Shown here piece after piece: positions 1 through 7,290 of a stretch of DNA of 64,000 nucleotides. The translations under genes were made by a program, and so were the position numbers. The DNA is from Gordonia hongkongensis (GTDB taxonomy: Bacteria; Actinomycetota; Actinomycetes; Mycobacteriales; Mycobacteriaceae): the NCBI RefSeq assembly GCF_023078355.1, contig NZ_CP095552.1, forward strand, positions 868,001-932,000. Direction: 5' to 3'. Within the stretch, counting starts at the first letter, position 1; each line of letters opens with the position of its first letter. The notes under the pieces are model-generated. The model was not told the DNA's origin. It did no database searches and saw only the letters and a program-made list of their open reading frames with translations.

Positions 1-110
1 AGCACCACGCCGCCGGTCACGACCAGCGCGGCGCACAGGGCGAAGACGACGGTCCCGATGCCGAAGGGCAGACGCGCGGACAGGGCCCGGACGCGGGAGC
101 GAGAGGACAT
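1..110 (-). CDS. N-terminus of an unidentified membrane-anchored protein (partial)
   Basis: Only the first 36 codons are present; the rest lies beyond the left edge. The ATG is at 108-110 on the minus strand. The visible peptide starts with a short Arg/Ser-rich cytoplasmic stretch (MSSRSRVRALSARL) followed by one hydrophobic segment of about 20 residues, so this is an N-terminal membrane anchor or the first helix of an integral membrane protein. The family cannot be recognised from so little sequence. It is divergent from the DUF1772 gene that follows. Confidence 0.5.
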   Translation of the reverse strand, partial: MSSRSRVRALSARLPFGIGTVVFALCAALVVTGGVV

Positions 111-227
111 GGGTAAGAGTCAACCATGACGGTGGTGGCCGCTCCGGAGCCGGGAGCCGGACGGTGGAGCAGGAAATTCGCCGGTCCGGTCATGGTTTTC
201 GCGCCCGCAGGGCACTGGACTGTTCCC

Positions 228-701
228 ATGGACCTGTTGCGTGATGTGTTGGTGACCCTGACGGTCGTGACCACCGGCCTCAGTGCCGGTGTGCTGGCGG
301 GATTCGGCTATGCCGTGATCCCCGGCCTGACCCGGGCCGGCGCCGACGTCGCGGTCGCGGCGATGCAGCGGATGAACAGTGCCATCCTCAACCCGCTCTT
401 CGCGGTGATCTTCGGCGGCGGCGTGGTGTTCGGCGCGCTGACCGTCTGGGCCTCGTGGGGTTCCGGGCTCCGATGGTGGGTCCTGACCGCGACGGTCCTG
501 ACCGCGCTCGGTGTCGTCATCACGATGGTCGTCAACGTCCCGGCCAATGACCGCCTCGACGCCGCGGGTGTTGTCCGCGGCGACGAGGCGGTGCGGGTCT
601 GGACGCGGTTCACCGCCGTCTGGGTGCCGTGGAACATCGTGCGGTCCGTGCTGACCACCGCCGCGGTGGCGGTGCTCGTCGTCGGGTTGACCGTGGGGTG
701 A
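228..701 (+). CDS. DUF1772 (anthrone-oxygenase-like) small membrane protein
   Basis: 157-residue protein with four predicted membrane segments. Residues 1-30 start MDLLRDVLVTLTVVTTGL, followed by a segment around 50-75, a pair of helices at about 80-110, and a last one at the C-terminus. The short, mostly Ala/Val/Leu helices and the conserved VPANDRLD-like loop between helices 3 and 4 fit the DUF1772 family. Some members of this family in other organisms are called anthrone oxygenases; most bacterial ones have no proven role. An in-frame ATG exists upstream at 126, but it would add 34 polar residues not typical of the family, so the ATG at 228 is preferred. It ends one base before the convergent VOC gene. 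Confidence 0.7.
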   Translation: MDLLRDVLVTLTVVTTGLSAGVLAGFGYAVIPGLTRAGADVAVAAMQRMNSAILNPLFAVIFGGGVVFGALTVWASWGSGLRWWVLTATVLTALGVVITMVVNVPANDRLDAAGVVRGDEAVRVWTRFTAVWVPWNIVRSVLTTAAVAVLVVGLTVG

Positions 702-702
702 C

Positions 703-2034
703 TCAGAACAACTGACCGAGGTAGAACTGAGCGCCCTGGTCGTCGGTGCACCGCGCCGAGATGCCGTAAGGGGCCGCGTTCGGTTCCTCGAGCACCGTGC
801 CGCCCGCGGCCCGGACACGTTCGACCGTGGCCACGACGTCGTCGGTCGTCCACATCGGCACCGCCACCGAGCTCTCGGCGCCGCCCGCGAGCCCGACCTG
901 CGGTCGCGAGTCGTCGACCTCCCAGCCGTCGTCGATGCGTCCGCCGTGGAACGTCCAGCCGAGGACCGATCCGTAGAACGCGCGGAAGCGTCCGCTGTCG
1001 GGCGTCAACACCGTCAGGTAGGTCATGGCCCCGGGGTCGCGCGGGTGTGCCTGCGGCCGTTCGTCGCCGGGGTTCGCGGCGTAGACCGCGAACCGGACGC
1101 CCTGATCGTCGACGGCGTCGACCAGGCGATGACCGTCGGGACTCGAACCGAACTCGCCCCGCCCGCCCGCTGCGACGATGCGCTCGTGTGCGGCCTCGAG
1201 GTCGTCGACGGCGTACGCGCAGAAGATCGTCGGTGCGCCGTCGGTCTCGAAGATGCCGAGGCGATGGCCGACGTTGGTGACGCGTCGGCCCTCGGCGTCG
1301 AACTCCCAGCCCAGGACGTCGGCGTAGAAGCGTCGGGCGCGGGCGGCGTCGGGCATGTTCAGGGACATGTAACCGATGTCGCCCTGATGGACCATCTCGG
1401 TGCCCACGGTCCTCGACGGCCCACTCAGCATCCAGCGGTGGCCGAACGGGTCGACGATCACCGCGGTGCGGGTGCCGTGGGCTTCGTACGGCTCTCGGGT
1501 CACCGCGGCTCCCGCGCGGGCGGCCGACGCGACCGCGTCGTCGGTGTCGTCGACGGCGACCATCAGGCTGACCGAGACCTGTCCGGGTGCAGGCGCCCGG
1601 AGCCCGAGGTCCGGGAACTCGGCGGCGAGATAGACCGCGCCGCCGCCCAGTTCGAGTTCGGCGTGACCGATCACGCCGTCGGACATCACGATCGGCTCGC
1701 CGCGCAGCCGGGCGCCGAGCGTGTCGACGTACCAGTCGATCGCGGCCTGCGGTTCGGCGACGACGAGATACGGGAGGGCGCCGGGGCGTTCGACCGTCGG
1801 TTCCGGTCGGGCGGGCGCCTCGGTCCGGACGGTCTCGGTTGCGTCGAGTTGTGTTGCGGTGGCCATGACGACTCCTTCGGGTAGGGTCGCCCCGCGCTCG
1901 AGGCGGTCCCGCAGCGCGGCGGCGAAATCCAGGTCGGGACGGACCGGATCGTCGAAGCCCGGCGTGCGCGCTGCGTTCAGGACGTGCAGCGGATCTCGTG
2001 CTGCGTCGAAGCGCGAGCTGTTCCGGGTGCTCAT
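703..2034 (-). CDS. Three-module VOC (glyoxalase/bleomycin-resistance fold) protein
   Basis: 443 residues. After an approximately 85-residue N-terminal extension come three vicinal-oxygen-chelate modules. The first is around residues 86-203 (ends DPFGHRWMLSG), the second about 207-325 (starts after GDIGYMSLNMPD), and the third about 336-443 (ends DDQGAQFYLGQLF). VOC proteins bind metal or small hydrophobic ligands and include lyases, dioxygenases and drug-binding proteins; the substrate is not predictable here. The start ATG has a strong purine-rich site (GGAGAGGAGG) upstream and overlaps the stop of the sigma-factor gene as ATGA, so this is the third gene of a translationally coupled operon. 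Linkage to a dedicated sigma factor suggests a stress or small-molecule response role (inference). Confidence 0.75.
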   Translation of the reverse strand: MSTRNSSRFDAARDPLHVLNAARTPGFDDPVRPDLDFAAALRDRLERGATLPEGVVMATATQLDATETVRTEAPARPEPTVERPGALPYLVVAEPQAAIDWYVDTLGARLRGEPIVMSDGVIGHAELELGGGAVYLAAEFPDLGLRAPAPGQVSVSLMVAVDDTDDAVASAARAGAAVTREPYEAHGTRTAVIVDPFGHRWMLSGPSRTVGTEMVHQGDIGYMSLNMPDAARARRFYADVLGWEFDAEGRRVTNVGHRLGIFETDGAPTIFCAYAVDDLEAAHERIVAAGGRGEFGSSPDGHRLVDAVDDQGVRFAVYAANPGDERPQAHPRDPGAMTYLTVLTPDSGRFRAFYGSVLGWTFHGGRIDDGWEVDDSRPQVGLAGGAESSVAVPMWTTDDVVATVERVRAAGGTVLEEPNAAPYGISARCTDDQGAQFYLGQLF

Positions 2035-2570
2035 GCGTGACCTCCTCTCCCGCTGGGCTGGGGTTGTGTTTCGGGGTAGGCGGCGCGGAACGCCCGCTTG
2101 GCCCTGGTGAGAAGCGCCTCGGTGGCGCCGACCGTGCGGCCCAGGATCTCCGCGCACTCGCCGACGGGGAGATCGTCGACATAGCGCAGCGTCAGCACCG
2201 AACGGTGGATCGGCGACAACTGGCCGAGGGTGTGATGGGCGACCATCCGGTCGAGTTCGGTGTCCCACGGGTCGTCCCCGTGGTCGGGCAGGTCGTCGAC
2301 CGGTTCCGGCGTGCGCTGTGCACGTCGCCAGTGGTCGGCGAGTTTGTGCCGGGCGATCCCGATGAGCCACGGAGTGGTCGGTTCGGTGTCGCGGCGTCGT
2401 CGGACGGAGTCCATGGCGGCCAGGAAGGTCTCCGAGGTGACGTCCTCGGCGGTACGACGATCCGTGCAGCGCCGCACGACGAAGCCGTACACCTCCGGCA
2501 GTGCCTGGTCGTAGACCGCCAGCAATCCCTCTGGTCCCCGGGCCGAAGAAACCGGTTGGTCGCTGCTCAC
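2031..2570 (-). CDS. ECF-type RNA polymerase sigma factor
   Basis: 179-residue group 4 (ECF) sigma factor. Region 2 is visible near residues 18-60 (LPEVYGFVVRRC, then TAEDVTSETFLAAMDSV). Region 4 is near 115-170 (LSPIHRSVLTLRYVDDLPVGECAEILGRT), ending in the helix-turn-helix that reads the -35 element. The start is a GTG at 2568-2570 that overlaps the stop of the upstream hydrolase gene (GTGA); its own stop overlaps the VOC gene start (ATGA). No anti-sigma gene is adjacent and no C-terminal sensory extension is present. Control may therefore be transcriptional, for example by the TetR regulator facing the operon promoter. The family call is firm; the regulon is unknown. Confidence 0.85.
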   Translation of the reverse strand: MSSDQPVSSARGPEGLLAVYDQALPEVYGFVVRRCTDRRTAEDVTSETFLAAMDSVRRRRDTEPTTPWLIGIARHKLADHWRRAQRTPEPVDDLPDHGDDPWDTELDRMVAHHTLGQLSPIHRSVLTLRYVDDLPVGECAEILGRTVGATEALLTRAKRAFRAAYPETQPQPSGRGGHA

Positions 2571-3514
2571 ATCTCTATCGTCGCGGCCGGACCCGATGAT
2601 CCGACGCCCGTGGCGGAAAAAACTTGCGCCGTTCTCCGGGCGGTCACGGGAGCGGTGCGTTCTCCGACGGTGAGCTCGATGATCTCGTCGGCCAGAATCT
2701 GTGGCTGGTCGAGTGAGACGAAGGTCCGGGCGTCGGGAACCTCGACGAACGGCGCCCCGCCCGGGAAGACGGCGGCCAGGCGGCGTCCGTGGGCGGGGGT
2801 GAAACACCGGTCGTCGCGACCCCACACCATTCGGACCGGGAGGTCGACGCGCGACATCCGCGGGGTGATCTGCGCCAGTTCGGCGGGGCGGATGCCGCGG
2901 AGGAACGCGATGAAGTCGTTGCGGATGCGTACGTCGCGCTGCAGCGGTTCGAAGACCGAGCCGGTGAGGTCGGGATCGGGATCGTTCAACAGCAGACCGA
3001 CGCCCAGCGCGGAATGGCGTAGTGCACGCAGGCGCATCGCCTCGGCCAGCGGTTTCAGCAGAAGTCGGTGCTTCATCAGCGCGAAGTACAACCGGAACGG
3101 CTGCGGCGGAAAGAGATCGAAGGCATCGCAGTTGGTGAACACCAGCCGGCTGACGAACGCGGGATCGTCGTCGAGGGCGAATTGGGTGATGGCGCCACCG
3201 GAGTCGTTGGCCACGAGGGTCGCGTCCGACAGGTCGAACCGGTCGACGAACTCACGTAGGAGCTTGCTCATCCCGCGCGGCGAGCGGTCGGCTCCGGGGC
3301 CGAGCGGGATGCGGTGCGAGCCCAGCGGCATGAGGGGCACATGGCACCGGAATCCGCGCTCGGCGAGCAACCGTGCCGTCGGTTCCCACAGCCGGTGGTC
3401 GACGACGGCGCCGTGGACGAAGACGACCGGCGGATGCGCCGAGTCGTCCGGACCGTAGGTCGCGTACTCGATGACGCCGGACGGAAGTTCGACGGTCGGC
3501 AGTGCAGTCGTCAT
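2567..3514 (-). CDS. Alpha/beta-hydrolase (epoxide-hydrolase/haloalkane-dehalogenase-like)
   Basis: 315 residues with the alpha/beta-hydrolase fold. The oxyanion motif VFVHGA is at residues 31-36. The nucleophile elbow VANDSGGAI is at about 101-109, where either Asp104 or Ser105 sits at the turn; the NDSGG form resembles hydrolases that use Asp. A cap region around 150-200 is followed by VRMVWGRDDRCF near residue 250, a typical acid-residue loop. The ATG at 3514 is chosen because the 21 upstream codons would run into the operator/promoter region and do not resemble the family. First gene of the hydrolase-sigma-VOC operon, divergent from a TetR regulator with a dyad between them. Substrate unknown. 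Confidence 0.8.
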   Translation of the reverse strand: MTTALPTVELPSGVIEYATYGPDDSAHPPVVFVHGAVVDHRLWEPTARLLAERGFRCHVPLMPLGSHRIPLGPGADRSPRGMSKLLREFVDRFDLSDATLVANDSGGAITQFALDDDPAFVSRLVFTNCDAFDLFPPQPFRLYFALMKHRLLLKPLAEAMRLRALRHSALGVGLLLNDPDPDLTGSVFEPLQRDVRIRNDFIAFLRGIRPAELAQITPRMSRVDLPVRMVWGRDDRCFTPAHGRRLAAVFPGGAPFVEVPDARTFVSLDQPQILADEIIELTVGERTAPVTARRTAQVFSATGVGSSGPAATIEM

Positions 3515-3540
3515 GGCGAGACCCGCTTCTCGTAGACTCG

Positions 3541-3571
3541 GTAACTTACGAACACTCAGTACGAAAGTTAC
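3541..3571. promoter_or_regulatory. Putative TetR operator dyad between hydrolase operon and tetR
   Basis: Interrupted inverted repeat GTAACTTACG (3541-3550) and CGAAAGTTAC (3562-3571), arms matching at 9 of 10 positions with an 11-base spacer. It lies in the 68-bp space between the divergent starts at 3514 and 3583, the usual place for a TetR-family operator that would control both directions. Inferred from sequence symmetry only. Confidence 0.55.
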
Positions 3572-3582
3572 GTGCAACCTGT

Positions 3583-4185
3583 ATGAAAGTCAACCGTCGT
3601 ACCCAGGCCGAGCGGACCGCGGCGACCCGCGCGTCGTTGATCGACGCCGGCCGGAAGCTGTTCGGTGAACGCGGCTTCGCCGACGTCGGCACCCAGGAGA
3701 TCGTCGCCGAGGCCGGCGTGACGCGCGGTGCGCTCTACCACCAGTTCGACGACAAGAAGGGGCTGTTCGTCGCCGTCTACGACGACGTGGAACAGTCGAT
3801 CGTCGCCCAGATCGCGGCGGCCGTGGGGGAGCGCGCCGGCGAGGACCCGCTCGCCGCGCTGAAGGCGGGTATGCGTCTGTTCCTGCGGTTGTGCACCGAA
3901 CCGGAGGTGCATCGGATCACGCTCGTCGAGGCGCCGTCGGTGCTCGGATGGAGTGAATGGCGTGCTCGCGGAGAAGAATTCGGATTCGCACTCGTCGAAG
4001 GCCTGATCGCGGCCGCGATCGCCACGGGCCAGGCGGTCGAGCAGCCCACGCGCCCGCTGGCCCACGTCGCGATCGGCGCGCTCGACGAGGCGGCGCTCTT
4101 CGTCGCCGCCGCCGACGATCGCGAGGCCGCCACCGAACAGGTCGCCGCCGTCCTGGAACGGATCGTCGACTCCTTCGCGACCTAG
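3583..4185 (+). CDS. TetR/AcrR-family transcriptional regulator
   Basis: 200 residues. The N-terminal TetR DNA-binding domain spans about residues 8-55 (RAALIDAG-like helix, then TQEIVAEAGVTRGALYHQFDDKKGLF), with the classic helix-turn-helix and ALYHQF signature. The C-terminal half is a helical ligand-binding domain rich in Ala and Leu, with family features of an efflux or metabolic repressor. The ATG at 3583 gives the usual short arm (MKVNRRTQAERT) before the DNA-binding helices; a longer reading frame upstream would run through the operator. Divergent from the hydrolase operon, so autoregulation plus control of that operon is the simplest inference. The neighbouring choline operon is convergent and less likely to be its target. 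Confidence 0.85.
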   Translation: MKVNRRTQAERTAATRASLIDAGRKLFGERGFADVGTQEIVAEAGVTRGALYHQFDDKKGLFVAVYDDVEQSIVAQIAAAVGERAGEDPLAALKAGMRLFLRLCTEPEVHRITLVEAPSVLGWSEWRARGEEFGFALVEGLIAAAIATGQAVEQPTRPLAHVAIGALDEAALFVAAADDREAATEQVAAVLERIVDSFAT

Positions 4186-4198
4186 TCGCTCCTGGCGG

Positions 4199-5767
4199 TC
4201 AGTTGCCGCCGGCGCGCACCAGCTCGGCGCAGCGTTCGCCGACGAGCATCACGGTGAGGTTGGGGTTCACCGTCGTGTGTTCCGGGAACACCGACGCGTC
4301 GGCCACCCGAAGTCCTGCAACACCTTTCACGCGGAGTTCGGGATCGAGCGGCGACAGCTCGTCGTCGGGCGCACCCATCCGCACGGTGCCGACCGGGTGG
4401 TAGACGGTGTTGTGGGTGCGGGTGATGTAGTCGGCCAGTTCGGCATCGCTCGTGGCGGCGGGGCCCGGATAGAGTTCGCGCGCAACCCACGTCGCCAGCG
4501 GCTCCGCGGCGGCGATCTCCCGCGCCTTGCGCAGGCCCGCGATCATGATCCGCATGTCGTAGCCCTCGAGATCGGAGAAGTACCGCGGGTCCACGCGGGG
4601 CTTGTCGCGGAAGTCACGGGAGCGCAACCGCACCGTGCCCCGTGACCGCGCGTGCGTCACGTTCGGTGTCAGGCAGAAGGTGTTGTCACTGGTCGGATAA
4701 CCCTGGCGAAGGGTGTGCATGTCGAACGGCACGCTGCCGTAGTGCATCATCAGGTCCGGCCGGGTCAGACCCGCATCGACGGTGGTGAAGATGCCCGCCT
4801 CCCACCACTGGGTCGACTCGCGGACCATCGGCTTCGCGGTCTCGAACCCGATCACCCCTTCGGGGTGGTCCTGCAGGTGTTCACCGACCCCCGGCGCGTC
4901 GACGAGGGCCTCGATCTCGTGCTCGCGCAGGTCGTCGGCCGGCCCGATTCCCGAGAGCATCAGCAACTTCGGGGAGTCGATCGCCCCCGCCGACACGATC
5001 ACCTCGCCCCGGGCCTCGATCCGTGTCGTGCGACCGAACGCGTTGTCGGTGATGTCGACGCCCACGGCACGCAACTCGCCGTCGACCCGCTCGATGACCA
5101 CCCGTTTTGCCCACGATCCGGTGCGGATGGTGAGGTTCGGCCGGTCGAGGTGCGGGTGCAGATAACTGACCGACGACGAGGCGCGCACACCGTCGGGTCG
5201 TCGGTTGATCTGGAAGAAGTTGGCGCCGTTGACAACCGTGCTGCCGCTGTTGAACTCGACGCGGGGGATGCCGACCGACTCGCAGGCCTCGAGCAGGGCG
5301 ACCCCGCACGGGTCGTTCGGCGGCACCGTCATGAGGTGGACCGGACCGCTGCGACCGTGGTGCGCGCCCGGCGCGTCGTTGGTCTCGATCTGCGGGTAGA
5401 GGCGGTATAACTCCGCCGAACCCCATCCGGCGCACCCGAAGTCACGCTCCCACGAGTCGAGGTCCTCGCGCGGCGCCCAGAAGGCGATGCAGCTGTTGTG
5501 CGAACTGCACCCGCCGAGGACCTTCGCCCGGGCGTGGCGCATGAAGTCGTTGCCGTTCTCCTGCGGTTCGATGGGATAGTCCCAGTCGTAACCGGATTCG
5601 AGGAGTTCCATCCACCGGTCGAGCCGCAGGATCGCGTCGTCGCCGACATCGGACGGACCCGCCTCCAGCAGGCACACCGAGACCGAGGGGTCCTCGGACA
5701 GCCGCGACGCCACCACGGCACCCCCGGAGCCGCCGCCGACGACCACGTAGTCGTAGGTCTCGCTCAT
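4199..5767 (-). CDS. codA: Choline oxidase (GMC flavoenzyme)
   Basis: 522-residue glucose-methanol-choline oxidoreductase that oxidises choline to betaine aldehyde and on to glycine betaine with O2, releasing H2O2. The FAD-binding GGGSGG is at residues 11-16. GGCSSHNSC at 85-93 places His90 where Arthrobacter globiformis choline oxidase carries covalent FAD. The segment RWMELLESGYDWDYPI (51-66) is nearly identical to that enzyme from memory. The catalytic pair is His457 (YHPVGTVRMG) and Asn501 (TVNPN). The Asn after the second motif favours oxidase over BetA-type dehydrogenase. Its start overlaps the aldehyde dehydrogenase stop (ATGA). Third gene of the betT-betB-codA operon; cytoplasmic. Confidence 0.87.
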   Translation of the reverse strand: MSETYDYVVVGGGSGGAVVASRLSEDPSVSVCLLEAGPSDVGDDAILRLDRWMELLESGYDWDYPIEPQENGNDFMRHARAKVLGGCSSHNSCIAFWAPREDLDSWERDFGCAGWGSAELYRLYPQIETNDAPGAHHGRSGPVHLMTVPPNDPCGVALLEACESVGIPRVEFNSGSTVVNGANFFQINRRPDGVRASSSVSYLHPHLDRPNLTIRTGSWAKRVVIERVDGELRAVGVDITDNAFGRTTRIEARGEVIVSAGAIDSPKLLMLSGIGPADDLREHEIEALVDAPGVGEHLQDHPEGVIGFETAKPMVRESTQWWEAGIFTTVDAGLTRPDLMMHYGSVPFDMHTLRQGYPTSDNTFCLTPNVTHARSRGTVRLRSRDFRDKPRVDPRYFSDLEGYDMRIMIAGLRKAREIAAAEPLATWVARELYPGPAATSDAELADYITRTHNTVYHPVGTVRMGAPDDELSPLDPELRVKGVAGLRVADASVFPEHTTVNPNLTVMLVGERCAELVRAGGN

Positions 5768-7290
5768 CGTCGCTCCTCGCCGTCTCCGGACCGGTCCGCG
5801 AACCAGCCGGTCACGCCCGGTCGGAGATTCTCGTAGACATGTTTGGCTTCGCGGTACTCCGCCAGACCGGACGGTCCGAGCTCCCGCCCGAAGCCCGACT
5901 GGCCGTAACCGCCCCACTCGGCTTCCGGCAGGTACGGCCCGAAGTCGTTGACCCACACCGTTCCGGCCCGGATTCGTCCGGCGATGCGGCGGGCGCGTGC
6001 CGCGTCGGCCGACCAGACGGCCCCCGCGAGACCGTAGACGGTGTCGTTGGCCAGGGTCACGGCCTCGTCCTCGGTGGCAAAGGTCTCCACGGTGACGGTC
6101 GGTCCGAACGCCTCGTCGTGCACGCAGGCCATCGAACGGTCGGCGCGATCGATCACGGTGGGCAGATAGAACCATCCGTCGTCCAGGCGCCCCGAACCCG
6201 CATCGCCCGTGGCGAACGCGCCACCGGTGCGGATGATCGCGCCATCCGCACGAGCCTGTTCGACGTAGGCGTGCACCTTGTCTCGGTGTGCCGCCGAGAT
6301 GAGCGGTCCGGTCTCGGTGCCCTCGGAGTAGGGCAGGCCCAGCCGGATCTGCTCCGCGCGGCGGACCAGCTCATCGACGAAGCGATCGTGTGCGGACTCC
6401 TCGATGATGAGCCGGGCTCCGGCCGAACAGACCTGCCCCGAATGCAGGAACGCCGCGTTGAGTGCGTTGTCGACCGCTGCCGCGAGGAGTTCGTCGGTGG
6501 CGCAGGCGTCGGCGAAGACCACGTTCGGGTTCTTGCCCCCGAGTTCGAGCGCGACCTTCTTCACCGTCGCCGCCGCCTCGCGGGCGATGACCCGGCCGGT
6601 CACGAGCCCACCGGTGAACGAGACCAGGTCGACGTCAGGATGAGACGACAGCGGAGCGCCGGCCTCGGCGCCCGCGCCCAGGACGAGGTTGCCCACGCCT
6701 GCCGGGAGACCGACCTGCTCGAGGACCTGCATGAGCAGGATCGACGTGTGCGGGGTGAGTTCGGCGGGCTTGAGCACGAAGGTGTTGCCTGCCGCCAGTG
6801 CCGGCGCGACCTTCCACGCCGCCTGCAGCAGCGGGTAGTTCCACGGTGTGATCAATCCGCAGACGCCGACCGGTTCGTACACGATGCGCGAATCGGCGTC
6901 GGGTGACCCGGTGTCGACCACACGCCCGGCGTCGGCCGCCGCGAGCTTGCCGAAGTACCGGAAGCAGTTCGCGATGTCGGTCATGTCGATGTCCGACTCG
7001 TAGGGCCGCTTGCCGGTGTCGAGGGTCTCGGCGCGGACGAACTCGTCTCGGCGCTCGTCGATCTGGGCGGCGACGCGGAGAAGGAGGTCCCCACGGTCGG
7101 CGGCGGGTGTGGCGCTCCACTCGCCGGCGTCGAACGCGCGGCGGGCCGCCGCGATGGCCTGCTCGGTGTCGGACACCCCGGCCTCGGCCACCACGCCGAC
7201 GACTGAGTTGTTTGCGGGACACCGGATCTCGCGGGTCTCGCCGGAAGCGGAGGGCCGCCAGCGGCCGCCGATGTAGAGGGTCTCGCTCAT
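5764..7290 (-). CDS. betB: Betaine-aldehyde dehydrogenase (ALDH family)
   Basis: 508 residues, NAD(P)-dependent aldehyde dehydrogenase expected to oxidise betaine aldehyde to glycine betaine. Visible residues: Asn151 in TPWNYP, general base Glu249 in LELGGK, and the catalytic Cys288 in SGQVCSAG. The C-terminal oligomerisation region includes EAEWGGYGQSGFGRELG. Length is usual for the family (about 490-510). It overlaps the transporter stop by ATGA upstream and the choline oxidase start downstream. Choline oxidase alone can complete both steps, so this enzyme may raise flux or handle aldehyde released from the oxidase. Substrate is assigned from operon context and family. Confidence 0.85.
   Translation of the reverse strand: MSETLYIGGRWRPSASGETREIRCPANNSVVGVVAEAGVSDTEQAIAAARRAFDAGEWSATPAADRGDLLLRVAAQIDERRDEFVRAETLDTGKRPYESDIDMTDIANCFRYFGKLAAADAGRVVDTGSPDADSRIVYEPVGVCGLITPWNYPLLQAAWKVAPALAAGNTFVLKPAELTPHTSILLMQVLEQVGLPAGVGNLVLGAGAEAGAPLSSHPDVDLVSFTGGLVTGRVIAREAAATVKKVALELGGKNPNVVFADACATDELLAAAVDNALNAAFLHSGQVCSAGARLIIEESAHDRFVDELVRRAEQIRLGLPYSEGTETGPLISAAHRDKVHAYVEQARADGAIIRTGGAFATGDAGSGRLDDGWFYLPTVIDRADRSMACVHDEAFGPTVTVETFATEDEAVTLANDTVYGLAGAVWSADAARARRIAGRIRAGTVWVNDFGPYLPEAEWGGYGQSGFGRELGPSGLAEYREAKHVYENLRPGVTGWFADRSGDGEERR

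Noticed and set aside
308..2182. Long minus-strand frame of about 624 codons over the VOC and DUF1772 genes
   Set aside because: Arg/Pro/Gly-rich shadow of real genes in high-GC DNA; no domain, and it overlaps well-supported genes.
4199..5767. Annotation as choline dehydrogenase BetA
   Set aside because: The motif around His90 and the VNPN ending match choline oxidase rather than BetA.
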